This document shows, in pieces, positions 36,938 through 45,983 of a stretch of 61,083 nucleotides of DNA. The stretch's first letter is position 1. Every line of letters starts with the position of its first letter. Source of the stretch: Erysipelotrichales bacterium (GTDB lineage Bacteria > Bacillota_I > Bacilli_A > Acholeplasmatales > WRBM01); the NCBI GenBank assembly GCA_009784525.1, contig WRBM01000009.1, positions 1 to 61,083 on the forward strand, written 5' to 3'. The notes under the pieces are model-generated. The model searched no databases, was not told the DNA's origin, and saw nothing but the letters and a program-made list of their open reading frames with translations. The position numbers and the translations under genes were made by a program.

Positions 36938-37944
36938 TAAAACAATCCATCCTTATAGTATTTTATATTTAAATGCCTGTAGGCTTTTTCAGTCGCTACC
37001 CGGCCTCTGGCCGTTCTTTTAACAAAACCTTCCTGTAAAAGGAAAGGTTCATAGACATCTTCTACTGTTGTTACTTCTTCACCAATGGAAGCAGCCAGCG
37101 ATTCAAGTCCAACTGGTCCGCCATTAAATTTTTCAATGATTCCTAGCAAATATCTGTGATCTGTGTAATCTAAACCTGATTTATCGATATTTAGTTTATC
37201 TAAAGCATTTAAAGTAACATCCATAGAAATTGTACCATCGGCTAAAACTTGCGCAAAGTCTCTTAAGCGACGAAATAAGCGATTAGCAATTCTTGGTGTT
37301 CCCCTGCTTCTTTTAGCTAATTCAAGGGTCGCTTCTTTTGTTATATCAGTACTATAGACTTTTGATGTTCGGCTAATAATTTTTTCCAAATCATCTAAAG
37401 AATAAAAATCCAGCCTTTCCGTGACTCCAAATCTTTCCCTTAATGGCGCACTCAAATCACCGAAGCGTGTTGTAGCGCCAATTAAGGTAAAGGGTGGCAA
37501 ATCAATTCTTACAGACCGAGCAGTCTGATCTTTACCTACTAAAATATCTAAAACAAAATCTTCCATAGCACTATAAAGTATTTCTTCGACATATAAAGGC
37601 ATTCTGTGAATTTCATCGATAAATAAAACATCACCAGCTTCAAGGCTTGTAAGTATCGCTGCTAAGTCACTGGTTTTTTCTAATACTGGACCACTTGAGA
37701 CTAATAACTTTGTACCTAGTTCATTAGCGATTATTTGTGATAAAGTCGTTTTACCAAGTCCAGGCGGCCCATATAGTAAAATATGATCTAATGATTCTGA
37801 TCTTAATTTAGCAGCCTTTATATAGATATCTAACATTTCCTTGACTTTATTCTGTCCGATATAATCGGTAAGTTTTTGTGGTCTTAGTGTTAGCTCAGTT
37901 TCATCTTCTATTAGTTTTTCTGCTGAAATCAATCTTTTATCCAT
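36937..37944 (-). CDS. ruvB: Holliday junction helicase RuvB
   Basis: The AAA+ motor that drives branch migration with RuvA. The 335 residues include Walker [10 protein letters not shown] (about 61-69), Walker B LFIDEIHR, sensor GATTRFG, the R finger region and a C-terminal winged helix ([13 protein letters not shown]). It lies between ruvA and queA in the standard order. Confidence 0.97.
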   Translation of the reverse strand: MDKRLISAEKLIEDETELTLRPQKLTDYIGQNKVKEMLDIYIKAAKLRSESLDHILLYGPPGLGKTTLSQIIANELGTKLLVSSGPVLEKTSDLAAILTSLEAGDVLFIDEIHRMPLYVEEILYSAMEDFVLDILVGKDQTARSVRIDLPPFTLIGATTRFGDLSAPLRERFGVTERLDFYSLDDLEKIISRTSKVYSTDITKEATLELAKRSRGTPRIANRLFRRLRDFAQVLADGTISMDVTLNALDKLNIDKSGLDYTDHRYLLGIIEKFNGGPVGLESLAASIGEEVTTVEDVYEPFLLQEGFVKRTARGRVATEKAYRHLNIKYYKDGLF

Positions 37945-37964
37945 AAAAATCTCCTTTAATCAAA

Positions 37965-38522
37965 TTACTTAGTTAATAAAGACTTTGCTTCCTGTAATAA
38001 TTCTTTAAGATCTTTATTGACATCTAAATTGGGAATCACTCTACGAATATCCTTTTGATTATGCCCAAAGAAAACTAAAGTATCTTCTAAGTCCTGAAGT
38101 TTTTTATTATCATAGTCCGGCGCCGTTTCAATCGCAATTTTACCTTTTAAATCTAAAACAATTTGTTGACTGGCTTTTTGTCCAATACCTGGAAATTTAG
38201 TTAAAAACTTATAGTCCATGTTATCAATTGCTGAAACAATGCGTTCTACTTCATCTGTCACTAAAAGTCCTAAAGCCGTCTTTGGTCCAATACCACTAAC
38301 GTTAATTAACTTTAAAAACAGTTCTTTCGCATTTTTAGTCGCAAAACCAAAAAGCATATTGGAGTCTTCTCTAATATGTTGATATAGATAGATAATCGTT
38401 TCTTCATTTTTTTTAAATATATAGGGGTTTGGTACATTAACCAAATAACCGATTCCCTGATGGTCAATAATAATATTTGTCGAATTAATTTCTACAATCG
38501 TTCCTTTGATATAGGCGTACAT
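37965..38522 (-). CDS. ruvA: Holliday junction protein RuvA
   Basis: A tetrameric junction-binding partner of RuvB. I start it at ATG 38522 (MYAYIKG), 6 nt after AAGGAG, giving 185 residues; an upstream in-frame start at 38561 has no such site and adds residues alien to RuvA. The OB domain is followed by helix-hairpin-helix repeats (LINVSGIGPKTALGLL, LTKFPGIGQKASQQIV). RuvC is absent, as in Bacillota. Confidence 0.95.
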   Translation of the reverse strand: MYAYIKGTIVEINSTNIIIDHQGIGYLVNVPNPYIFKKNEETIIYLYQHIREDSNMLFGFATKNAKELFLKLINVSGIGPKTALGLLVTDEVERIVSAIDNMDYKFLTKFPGIGQKASQQIVLDLKGKIAIETAPDYDNKKLQDLEDTLVFFGHNQKDIRRVIPNLDVNKDLKELLQEAKSLLTK

Positions 38523-38593
38523 AAATTTCTCCTTAATTTTGATTCCTAAATATTTTAACAAATATTTGTCAAAATAGAAAGAAAAATCAAACC

Positions 38594-38621
38594 AAAAAAG
38601 AAAAATCCCTTAAAAGGGATT
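38594..38621 (-). terminator. terminator of the LysM gene
   Basis: The stem AATCCCTT / AAGGGATT is followed by a T-rich tract on the minus strand, 4 nt past the LysM stop. It separates that gene from ruvA. Confidence 0.8.
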
Positions 38622-38625
38622 AAAA

Positions 38626-39225
38626 TCATTGATTTGTTTTATCATACCAATAACGATAATAAGCATAATATTTTTGACAATAATCTAAATAAGCCTGGTA
38701 ATGTTCCTGATTAATGCGCATTTTTTCCTCTAAGGTTTTCGCATGAGGCAAGCATTCTGCTTCCTCACTTTTAACTTCTTTGATACTATGAATAGGATTT
38801 TCTGTTTTAATAACTGTATCTGCTTCTGCATCTTTTCTCTCTAAAACTGGTTCAGCCTCTTCTGGCTCCTTTTTTGGTTCTGCTTCTTTAGAAGCACTAT
38901 TATCGATATTAAAAGTTTTTGGATCATAGATTTCCTGACTCAGATTTTCTTCATCGGGCTGTTCTTTTTCCTCATTAACAACTTCTTCATTCGGTATTTT
39001 TTGAGCAATATTATGCAAATAATAATCTTCTACAAACGGCTCAGTCTCTTCCAAAATTTCTACAACTTCATTTGTGACCATTGGAATCCGCAACTTAGTG
39101 CCGGCAATAAGTTTTTCCCAGTTTGTAATATGCATATTAATACTAATTAATTCATTTCTTTCACATTTATAATTAAATAAAATATCTCCTAGTTTTTCAT
39201 TGGGCTTGACAACATGGATTATCAT
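38626..39225 (-). CDS. LysM protein, SafA-like (possible spore-coat type)
   Basis: This 199-residue protein starts at ATG 39225 after AGGTGAT. A LysM domain fills residues about 1-48 (IIHVVKPNEKLGDIL...LISIN...GTKLRIP). There is no signal peptide, as in SafA and SpoVID of Bacillus, whose LysM stands at the very N-terminus of a cytosolic spore-coat protein. A long acidic, low-complexity middle follows, then an aromatic tail (YCQKYYAYYRYWYD). The gene lies just upstream of ruvA, the region where Bacillus has safA. It could be a general LysM protein; a coat role is inference. Confidence 0.65.
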   Translation of the reverse strand: MIIHVVKPNEKLGDILFNYKCERNELISINMHITNWEKLIAGTKLRIPMVTNEVVEILEETEPFVEDYYLHNIAQKIPNEEVVNEEKEQPDEENLSQEIYDPKTFNIDNSASKEAEPKKEPEEAEPVLERKDAEADTVIKTENPIHSIKEVKSEEAECLPHAKTLEEKMRINQEHYQAYLDYCQKYYAYYRYWYDKTNQ

Positions 39226-39276
39226 TTGATCACCTGTAAAATAGTATGAATAAACGCTGCTTTTTATGCATCTGTC

Positions 39277-39305
39277 TTGCATTTTTCCATAATTTGCGAT
39301 ATAAT
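39277..39305 (+). promoter_or_regulatory. promoter of the coiled-coil gene
   Basis: TTGCAT (39277-39282), a 17-base spacer and TATAAT (39300-39305). AAAGGCGG precedes the ATG at 39332. Confidence 0.78.
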
Positions 39306-39331
39306 ATTATTAAACGAAAGGCGGATTTGAC

Positions 39332-42300
39332 ATGACTAAATATCTTAAACTTTTAGACACTCAGATTGCGCTTATTTCTTCTAATCAGAGTAACTCTAAC
39401 TTTGCCCAATTCAAAAAAAATCTAACTAATAATTATTATCAATACCAGAAAAACTGTGATTCAGTCAAAGAAAAGATGGCCAATAATATAATAAATAAAA
39501 CTAAAGCTGATAATAAAAATATGCAAGAATTTGAGGCTTATCTGGAAATAATTACAAGTAATATTAACAATCTCAAAATAATTGCTAAAAGTCTTTCTAA
39601 CAATATTGAAATAAAAAAATCTTTTGCTCATATTGAACTTGATCAACAATATAATGACCAACTTCTTAAACTTCAAGAAAGAAAAAAGCACTTCGAAGCC
39701 ATTGTTACTGAAAAACATGCGCAACTTATTAAACAAAAAAACAATTTGGAACTAGCTTTTGCGAATAAGCTACTACCATTTTTTAATCAGGAACAATCAG
39801 CATATGATACTTATTTAAGCAGACTTAATCTCAAATACTTCTTTTTACTTTCTCAGGAAGCAGATATCATAAATGCTTATACAAAAAATTCGGATGCCGA
39901 AAGAAAAGAAAAATATGCTACCCTTAATAGTCAACTGCGGGTCCAACAAAAAATTTACTCAGATAAAGTTTTGAATCATAATCAAAGTATCCGCGAAAAT
40001 AAAGATAAGCTTCACGAGCAATTTATCAAAATAGATAAAATTTTAAGTGCCGATATTGATCTTCTCGATAAAAATCAAAATTTTATGCTTCAGACAGTTA
40101 ATGCTAAGAAAAACGTGCTTGATTTGAGCAATAAACAAAAAATAGATGATTTGGAAGAAAAAATAAGACAGCTTCGTAACGAAAAAGCAAGATTACTCGC
40201 TGAATCACAAAATATCTTAGTTCAAACAAAAAGTTTCCAAAAACAAGCCAAAACAAGCGATGATACTTTAGAAAACCTGAATCTTTTATTATTGAATGAA
40301 AAGAAAAGATATCAACTGGAAAAAGATATTCTAAAAATCGAAACAGAAAATATTGATTATACTTATACTAAAAAACGGGAATATCGTTACTTTCTAGCCG
40401 AATATACTAAAAATTTACAAAAGCTAAATATGCATCAAGTTGATTCTGAAGGCGAAAGCATTATCCTGCAAGCTAAAAATGAAAAAGAACGTCGCGATTA
40501 TCTTAATACTTATAAATATGAATATCATCTAAAGTTATCTGCTTTAAACCGGGCGGCTTTTATTAAAAATACGCAAAATCATTACCTTAAATTGCGTCTT
40601 GATATCAGTGAAAAGAAAAATGAATACCTAACAGCTATTGAAAAACATAGTATTATTCTTTTTAAGGAAGCGGAAAAAAATAGACTGATCAAAGAATATC
40701 ATCAAACAAAGAGTGAACTTCTGACGAATTTGGAAAACTTAAAGTGGGAGCGAGAGCTAAATATTGTTAATAATGATACTTTAGCTAATAAAGAGGAAAA
40801 GTTAATAAGAACAAATAATATTGATAGTGAATTTGAATTATCCCAACAATTAATTAATCTCCGCTATAATAACGCAATTTCCGTTGATAATGGTCTTTTA
40901 GATGAAATTAAAATCAATCTGGAGTACTCACTTAATGAAATTGAATTTGAACATAATAAAGCTAATTTTGATTTTTCCGCAATGCTAACTGATTACGAAT
41001 TCGCACACTTTTTAAAAAATTGTGAGTTATTTTTATCTTATCTTGATAAACTAACACATAAAAATTCCTCAACAAAAATTTATAATTTTTTTATTTTTTT
41101 AGCGAATAATCTATTAAAAGAGCTGATTTTAACAAACACAACTAAAGCTAATGAAATCAATTTTCTAAAATTAAGACCCATTATAGAAGAAATTAATTTA
41201 CGCCATAAAAACCAAAAAAGTTTAATTGTTGAGCGTAAAGCTGAGGAAACAGCTTACTTTGAAAATATGCAATTTGACTTAAATCAATTATTATACACCG
41301 ATTCTCTTATACGCAGTGAAGTTAAAGATTTAAAAGAAAGAATCAGCACTTATGAAAGGCTTAACGTCTTCAATCGAAAAAACTTCTTTTCAGAAAGCGA
41401 AAGACAGGAACTACTTTATTTTAATGACAAAAAAATCAAGGAATTAACACCGCTTTTAACTAAAAAAAGCCAAATGCTTAAAGATCAAGTCCAACTTATA
41501 AGTGAGCAGGAAAGAGAAATCGAAATTCAAAAACAAATATTATTACAGATTAGTAAGGAAGAGAAAGATATTCAAGAAATTCATGAAAAAGAAATTCTAC
41601 GAATCGAAAAACAAAAGCGAAAAAATGGTTTGATTTATTATGAAGGTATCAGTCGTCTTAAAGAGACATTTAAAGCTAACTTCATTTATTATAAAGAAAT
41701 CATCAATAATATTCGTAAAGATAATAATCCCCTTATTTACAAAAATCAGTTAATAGATATTTATCGTGAGTTTCAAAAAAGTCTTGTTGAAGGCGCTAAA
41801 GAAGTTATTAGTTATATTAAGATTAATGAAGTTGAGCATACTGAAATTATTTACAACCGAATCAAAGCTAGCTGCTTAAAAAATCTAACTACTCTAAAAA
41901 AACTTGCGACTTATAATCAGGACTTATTCTTAAAAAGAAGCCAAAATATTTATGATAAATCCTTTAAGCAAAAATCACTGCTTCTTCAAAAGTTTAAGGA
42001 AACAGAAAGACTAAAAAATTATAACCTTAAAACTATTGATCATAGCTTTAAACAGCACGAGCAAGATACTAGAACTCGTTTAAAAGGTTTAACTTCTAGT
42101 TTAATAACCAGAATTTTACAAATTGAGTATAATAAACGGGATTTTAATGATTTTAAGCTAAAAAAAGCTGAAAAAGTTTCTAAGCCTGTCAAGGTTTCCA
42201 AAATCTCTAATTATTCGCCCTCAGAAATAATTTTCAATGCCCAAAGTCAAAGCATTAAAAGTAGTTTGCGTCAGAAAAAAAGAGAACTTAACAAAAAAAT

Positions 42301-42424
42301 AAAGAAAGAAAAAGAAGAATTAGCTGGTAAAGCCATTCTTCTTCACAATCATTTGCGTCAAACAGCGAAAAATCATAAACGTGAAATTCGTTATCTTGAA
42401 CAGGAAATCAAAAAAATCAGTTAA
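39332..42424 (+). CDS. large coiled-coil protein, unknown function
   Basis: This 1030-residue, highly charged protein is almost entirely helical with long heptad-like stretches rich in K, E, N, L and Q. It has no signal peptide, membrane helix, Walker motif or other domain that I recognise, so it is not an SMC protein. It may be a structural or cytoskeletal filament. It is the only plus-strand gene between the ruv block and obgE, both on the minus strand. Its stop overlaps the obgE stop by three bases. Confidence 0.75.
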   Translation: MTKYLKLLDTQIALISSNQSNSNFAQFKKNLTNNYYQYQKNCDSVKEKMANNIINKTKADNKNMQEFEAYLEIITSNINNLKIIAKSLSNNIEIKKSFAHIELDQQYNDQLLKLQERKKHFEAIVTEKHAQLIKQKNNLELAFANKLLPFFNQEQSAYDTYLSRLNLKYFFLLSQEADIINAYTKNSDAERKEKYATLNSQLRVQQKIYSDKVLNHNQSIRENKDKLHEQFIKIDKILSADIDLLDKNQNFMLQTVNAKKNVLDLSNKQKIDDLEEKIRQLRNEKARLLAESQNILVQTKSFQKQAKTSDDTLENLNLLLLNEKKRYQLEKDILKIETENIDYTYTKKREYRYFLAEYTKNLQKLNMHQVDSEGESIILQAKNEKERRDYLNTYKYEYHLKLSALNRAAFIKNTQNHYLKLRLDISEKKNEYLTAIEKHSIILFKEAEKNRLIKEYHQTKSELLTNLENLKWERELNIVNNDTLANKEEKLIRTNNIDSEFELSQQLINLRYNNAISVDNGLLDEIKINLEYSLNEIEFEHNKANFDFSAMLTDYEFAHFLKNCELFLSYLDKLTHKNSSTKIYNFFIFLANNLLKELILTNTTKANEINFLKLRPIIEEINLRHKNQKSLIVERKAEETAYFENMQFDLNQLLYTDSLIRSEVKDLKERISTYERLNVFNRKNFFSESERQELLYFNDKKIKELTPLLTKKSQMLKDQVQLISEQEREIEIQKQILLQISKEEKDIQEIHEKEILRIEKQKRKNGLIYYEGISRLKETFKANFIYYKEIINNIRKDNNPLIYKNQLIDIYREFQKSLVEGAKEVISYIKINEVEHTEIIYNRIKASCLKNLTTLKKLATYNQDLFLKRSQNIYDKSFKQKSLLLQKFKETERLKNYNLKTIDHSFKQHEQDTRTRLKGLTSSLITRILQIEYNKRDFNDFKLKKAEKVSKPVKVSKISNYSPSEIIFNAQSQSIKSSLRQKKRELNKKIKKEKEELAGKAILLHNHLRQTAKNHKREIRYLEQEIKKIS

Positions 42425-43707
42425 AGAAAATAATCAAATTCAAAATCATTTATTAATACGGTATCTCCATTTTCAATGCCCTGATTTTTAAGTTCTTCGT
42501 CAAGCCCGAAAGAACGTAGCTGACGTAAAAACCGTTTAACTCCTTCTTCTTTGGTGAAATCAGTCATCAAGTATATTCTTTGATATTTATCTGGCAATTC
42601 AACCGTAAAATAATTTTCATCTTTAATAATCTTAAAGGATAAATCTTCCGGAATATAGTTGTATTCAACTTCTATTTCCGGTTTTTCTTCGTTTTCAATA
42701 ACTTTATTTTTATCTAATAAATCACTGATTTTATATAAAAGCATCTGCAAATTATCTTTAGCATAGGAAGAAATAGGAATTATTTCTGCATCATCTTTAT
42801 ATTGCTTCATAAATTTTTTCAGATTTTCTTTAGACTGCGGTAAATCCATTTTATTAGCCGCAATTATCACTGGTCTTTTTTCCAGTTCTAGCTTATAGTT
42901 TTTAAGTTCATCCTTAATTATCAGATAATCAGAATAGGCATCTCTGCCATCAGTTTGACTCATATCAATAACATGCACAATAACCCGACATCTTTCAATA
43001 TGTTTTAAAAACTGGATCCCTAAACCTAGCCCTTGGTGCGCTCCTTCAATTAAACCTGGTAAATCAGCCATCACGAAGCTTTTGTCTTCATCAACGCCTA
43101 CTATGCCTAAATGAGGAACAATGGTCGTAAAATGGTATTCTGCAATCTTTGGTTTAGCTTTTGAGACAGCGCTGATTAAAGTTGATTTTCCAACACTGGG
43201 AAAACCGACAAGACCACAATCCGCTAAAACCTTTAAAACAATTTTCACTTGAATTGTTTCACCTGGTTCACCAAGTTCACAAAGATAAGGAGCTTTATTA
43301 ATACCGGTCGCAAAAGCCGTGTTTCCTCTGCCACCGCGACCACCTTTACAAGCTAAAAATTTTTCCTGATGCGAAGTTAAGTCAGCGATTAATTTTCCGG
43401 TTTTAGTATTGTAGATAGCACTTCCAACCGGAACTTTAATAAAAGTATCATCTGCATCAGCACCTGTCATATTTTTATGAGCACCTGATTCGCCGTTTTT
43501 ACCTTTGATTAGTTTCGTATATCTTAAATCGAGTAACGTGCTTAAACCTTCTTCAGCTACAAAATAAATATCGCCACCACGACCACCCGAACCTCCAGCT
43601 GGACCTCCCATCGCTACTTTTAATTCACGACGAAAAGCTACAACGCCATTACCGCCTTTTCCGCCCTGGCAGGATATTTCTATTTCATCTACAAACAATT
43701 CAATCAC
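42421..43707 (-). CDS. obgE: GTPase ObgE/CgtA
   Basis: A ribosome-assembly and stress GTPase. The 428-residue protein has the Gly-rich Obg domain (GGPAGGSGGRGGD), the G domain (GFPSVGKSTL, DLPGLIEGAHQG, NKMD) and the C-terminal OCT domain (about 345-428) found in Gram-positive Obg. It follows rpmA with its own leader of 65 nt. Confidence 0.97.
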   Translation of the reverse strand: MIELFVDEIEISCQGGKGGNGVVAFRRELKVAMGGPAGGSGGRGGDIYFVAEEGLSTLLDLRYTKLIKGKNGESGAHKNMTGADADDTFIKVPVGSAIYNTKTGKLIADLTSHQEKFLACKGGRGGRGNTAFATGINKAPYLCELGEPGETIQVKIVLKVLADCGLVGFPSVGKSTLISAVSKAKPKIAEYHFTTIVPHLGIVGVDEDKSFVMADLPGLIEGAHQGLGLGIQFLKHIERCRVIVHVIDMSQTDGRDAYSDYLIIKDELKNYKLELEKRPVIIAANKMDLPQSKENLKKFMKQYKDDAEIIPISSYAKDNLQMLLYKISDLLDKNKVIENEEKPEIEVEYNYIPEDLSFKIIKDENYFTVELPDKYQRIYLMTDFTKEEGVKRFLRQLRSFGLDEELKNQGIENGDTVLINDFEFDYFL

Positions 43708-43736
43708 TCCTTATCTGTATTTTTACCAAAATTTTC

Positions 43737-43762
43737 AAAAAAAATCCCCGTATTATACGGGG
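43737..43762 (-). terminator. terminator between rpmA and obgE
   Basis: The stem CCCCGTA / TACGGGG with a TAA loop is followed by eight T on the minus strand, right after rpmA. Confidence 0.9.
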
Positions 43763-43772
43763 AGAAATTTTC

Positions 43773-44054
43773 TTATTCAGTCGTGTAAACTGAAACCTGC
43801 TTTTTGTCGCGTCCTTTACGTTCGAAACGAACAACACCATCGATTAATGCGAATAAAGTGTCATCTCCGCCTCTTTTTACGTTATTGCCAGGGAAAATTT
43901 TCGTTCCGCGCTGGCGATATATAATCGAACCGGCTGTCGCAAACTGTCCGTCTGATTTCTTAGCACCTAAACGCTTTGATTGCGAATCGCGTCCGTTACG
44001 AGTCGATCCGACTCCTTTTTTTGACGCAAACAACTGTAAATTTAATTTTAGCAT
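43773..44054 (-). CDS. rpmA: 50S ribosomal protein L27, with cleavable N-terminal extension
   Basis: A 93-residue L27. The N-terminus [14 protein letters not shown] carries the extra stretch typical of Bacillota, cut by the Prp protease between F9 and A10 so that the mature end can reach the peptidyl-transferase centre. The Prp gene lies directly upstream, 4 bp away. The rest ([20 protein letters not shown]) is standard. Confidence 0.97.
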   Translation of the reverse strand: MLKLNLQLFASKKGVGSTRNGRDSQSKRLGAKKSDGQFATAGSIIYRQRGTKIFPGNNVKRGGDDTLFALIDGVVRFERKGRDKKQVSVYTTE

Positions 44055-44057
44055 CTT

Positions 44058-44354
44058 CTAGTTCCTTTCTAGTTTAATATTTTTTGGATAATCTAGAGCT
44101 AGTTCTTCAAGACTGGCAAGTAAGTTATCCATTATCTTTTCAATTTCTAAAGTTAACTTTTTAATAATAAGTCTGAAGTCACCTTCTAAAGCCGTACAAG
44201 TAAAATTGCTTTCAGGCATAAAACGGAGCATCAAATTATAATGACTTATTAAAAGTGTTGAAACCCCAGCACAAACAATATCCGTACCATATTTAGAATA
44301 ATCAGCATGCCCTTTGACAGTAATGTTTTGTCTAGAGGCTTGGATTGTAATCAT
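44058..44354 (-). CDS. prp: ribosomal-processing cysteine protease Prp
   Basis: A 98-residue protein (formerly YsxB) that removes the N-terminal extension of L27. The catalytic pair H16 (KGHADY) and C28 (TDIVCAGVS) is present with the normal spacing. It is coded between rplU and rpmA, its substrate, and shares one base with rplU. Confidence 0.93.
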   Translation of the reverse strand: MITIQASRQNITVKGHADYSKYGTDIVCAGVSTLLISHYNLMLRFMPESNFTCTALEGDFRLIIKKLTLEIEKIMDNLLASLEELALDYPKNIKLERN

Positions 44355-44665
44355 TACTTAGCTGTAATTTCTTTAATTAAAAGTTTCGTATAAGGCTGTC
44401 TATGACCTTGTTTTTTACTTGAATGTTTTTTCGGGCGATATTTGAAAATAACAATTTTCTGACCACGTCCTTGTTTTTCAATAACGGCAGTTACCTTAGC
44501 TTTCGCTATATATGGTGCCCCGATTACCGTTTCTTTATCAGAAACTAATAACACTTTGTCAAAAACAACTTTATCTCCGACATTTCCTTCAACTTTTTCG
44601 ACGTAAATTGGTTGGTCTATTAAAACCTTAACTTGTTTACCGCCTGTTTCAATAATTGCGTACAT
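44354..44665 (-). CDS. rplU: 50S ribosomal protein L21
   Basis: A 103-residue L21 starting at ATG 44665 ([14 protein letters not shown]) behind GAGGAGG; an upstream frame to 44680 is only the ribosome-site region. It carries the [20 protein letters not shown]-terminal motif. It is first in the rplU-prp-rpmA operon. Confidence 0.97.
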   Translation of the reverse strand: MYAIIETGGKQVKVLIDQPIYVEKVEGNVGDKVVFDKVLLVSDKETVIGAPYIAKAKVTAVIEKQGRGQKIVIFKYRPKKHSSKKQGHRQPYTKLLIKEITAK

Positions 44666-44757
44666 ATTTTTCCTCCTCATTTTAATTTTTAAGACTCGCC
44701 ATTAAGGTAAACTTAATAGTTGTTTATAACCTTTTTTGTGCGGTTCTCTGTACACTA
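44666..44757 (-). ncRNA. candidate autoregulatory leader of rplU
   Basis: The transcript from the promoter at 44765-44793 would carry about 92 nt before the L21 start. It can form two short hairpins (AACC...GGTT and TTAAG...CTTAA) and ends in an ACC/ATGGCGAGTC-like element. Bacillota have an L21 leader at this place. I cannot verify a match to that family. Confidence 0.5.
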
Positions 44758-44764
44758 CCAAAAG

Positions 44765-44793
44765 ATTATACTAAATTGCAAGCTAAAAGTCAA
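44765..44793 (-). promoter_or_regulatory. promoter of rplU-prp-rpmA
   Basis: On the minus strand TTGACT (44793-44788), a 17-base spacer and TATAAT (44770-44765). Confidence 0.82.
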
Positions 44794-44808
44794 GTTTTTT
44801 CTGTAGAA

Positions 44809-44909
44809 TGTTAATAATTAATAGAAATGTTACCTCTCTTTTATATTTAGTTTAAGAATAAGCTTATCTCATTACACCAAAGTGTCATTTTATGATATTG
44901 AAGAAATAG
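44809..44909 (+). repeat. 101-bp direct repeat, left copy
   Basis: It is identical over 101 bases to 47217-47317 and in the same orientation. Beyond the identical core the two copies drift but still share AAGAGGA...TTATTTCAGA and CAGTTTAAATATA, so the ancestral duplication was near 190 bp. It lies just upstream of the rplU promoter and bounds a decayed accessory segment. Confidence 0.9.
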
Positions 44910-45020
44910 CTAAATCAAATGATTCTCTTGGCAAGAGGAGCTTATTTCAGATATTTCAGACATCACAGTTTAAATATAAGTGACATTTTTCGAACCTAGC
45001 CAAAAGAAAAAGGAGTTCAT

Positions 45021-45174
45021 ATGGGGCGAGCAAGATATGAACTATCTTCTGATTTTAATAAGGTTGCAGATAAATATCGCAATAAAGAAATAACTAATTC
45101 TGAAGTAGCAAAATTATTAAATGAATAGAACCACATTTTTGAAATATGTCAAAGTTTATGCCAGTAAAATCTAG
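45021..45174 (+). pseudogene. remnant of a serine recombinase/resolvase C-terminal helix-turn-helix
   Basis: From ATG 45021, behind AAAGGAG, 35 residues read MGRARYELSSDFNKVADKY then NKEITNSEVAKLLN-E-stop. In the next frame the sequence continues from 45121 as MNRTTFLKYVK...stop. Together they match the end of resolvases (G-R-P/A, N-F, K-x-G/K-E-I-T-x-x-E-A/V-A-K-L-L-N-M-x-R-T-T-F). A 2-base loss at the LLN|MNR junction explains the break. The catalytic domain is absent. Confidence 0.7.
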
Positions 45175-45322
45175 AGTGCATTGTTTGTTGAATATTTAAA
45201 AATGTAGACTTTATTTTTAAATCCAGCTTTTTGTATCTATTTATTATTCTTTTTAAGCGTTTGAGGTCGAGATTATACTGATATAAAATTTTGTTCCAAC
45301 AATATTTTTTTAACTATCAAGC

Positions 45323-45874
45323 TTAAATATTTTCTGAGTTATTATCATTATTATCGAAAAGAATATTATTAATAGCCAATGTGTTGAGCATTTTATCATT
45401 GTATCCTAATTCTTTTCTCAAACAGTTAATTATTTTCTTTATACATGCATCAATCTTACCTTGATTTTTACTTTGAATAGCTTGAATGAGTTCATATATA
45501 TGGTTAACTGTTGAATTAGAAACTTTAAATATAAGCTTTGTGTGATATTCTTGTAATTTCTTTTGATCAAAATCAGTTTTTAATCGTTGATTTAATAATA
45601 AAAAAGTAACGTATTCTTGAAATATATTTGTCTTATTTTCTCTAGCATCTTTAGCGCTAAATAATTTATATTCATATCGCTTTGTAAACGCAAAAGTCAT
45701 TATAGCCAGTATTGCAGAAAATATAATTGTGATTATAGTTGCGTCTAGTATAGAAAAGAAGAAAATTAAGGCAGCAGCAATTCCTAAAACAATGAAAACA
45801 CCAATAATAATACATAGAAATACAAGAGTATATCCTAAAATGGCCAATTTCACGCTATATTTATCATTTTTCAT
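45323..45874 (-). CDS. membrane protein with helical cytoplasmic domain, unknown
   Basis: This 183-residue protein starts at ATG 45874 (MKNDKYSV), with AGGGG upstream. An in-frame start at 45928 would add 18 residues without a ribosome site. Two membrane helices (about 9-30 and 35-60) are followed by a K/N-rich helical domain. I recognise no family. It lies inside the repeat-bounded segment, 110 nt after the broken YhcG gene, and may be cargo of the same element. Confidence 0.55.
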   Translation of the reverse strand: MKNDKYSVKLAILGYTLVFLCIIIGVFIVLGIAAALIFFFSILDATIITIIFSAILAIMTFAFTKRYEYKLFSAKDARENKTNIFQEYVTFLLLNQRLKTDFDQKKLQEYHTKLIFKVSNSTVNHIYELIQAIQSKNQGKIDACIKKIINCLRKELGYNDKMLNTLAINNILFDNNDNNSENI

Positions 45875-45983
45875 AAATACCCCTAACAGCAACCCGTCTC
45901 GACTACGCATTGCTAACGTGTAACTCATTTTATAGTAAATCTACCAACTATTAGACTATTTTTGGTATAAAACAAAAGATATT

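Noticed and set aside
38523-38561. Longer RuvA start
   Set aside because: The AAGGAG site is 6 nt before ATG 38522, and RuvA proteins begin M-x-x-Y-I-x-G.
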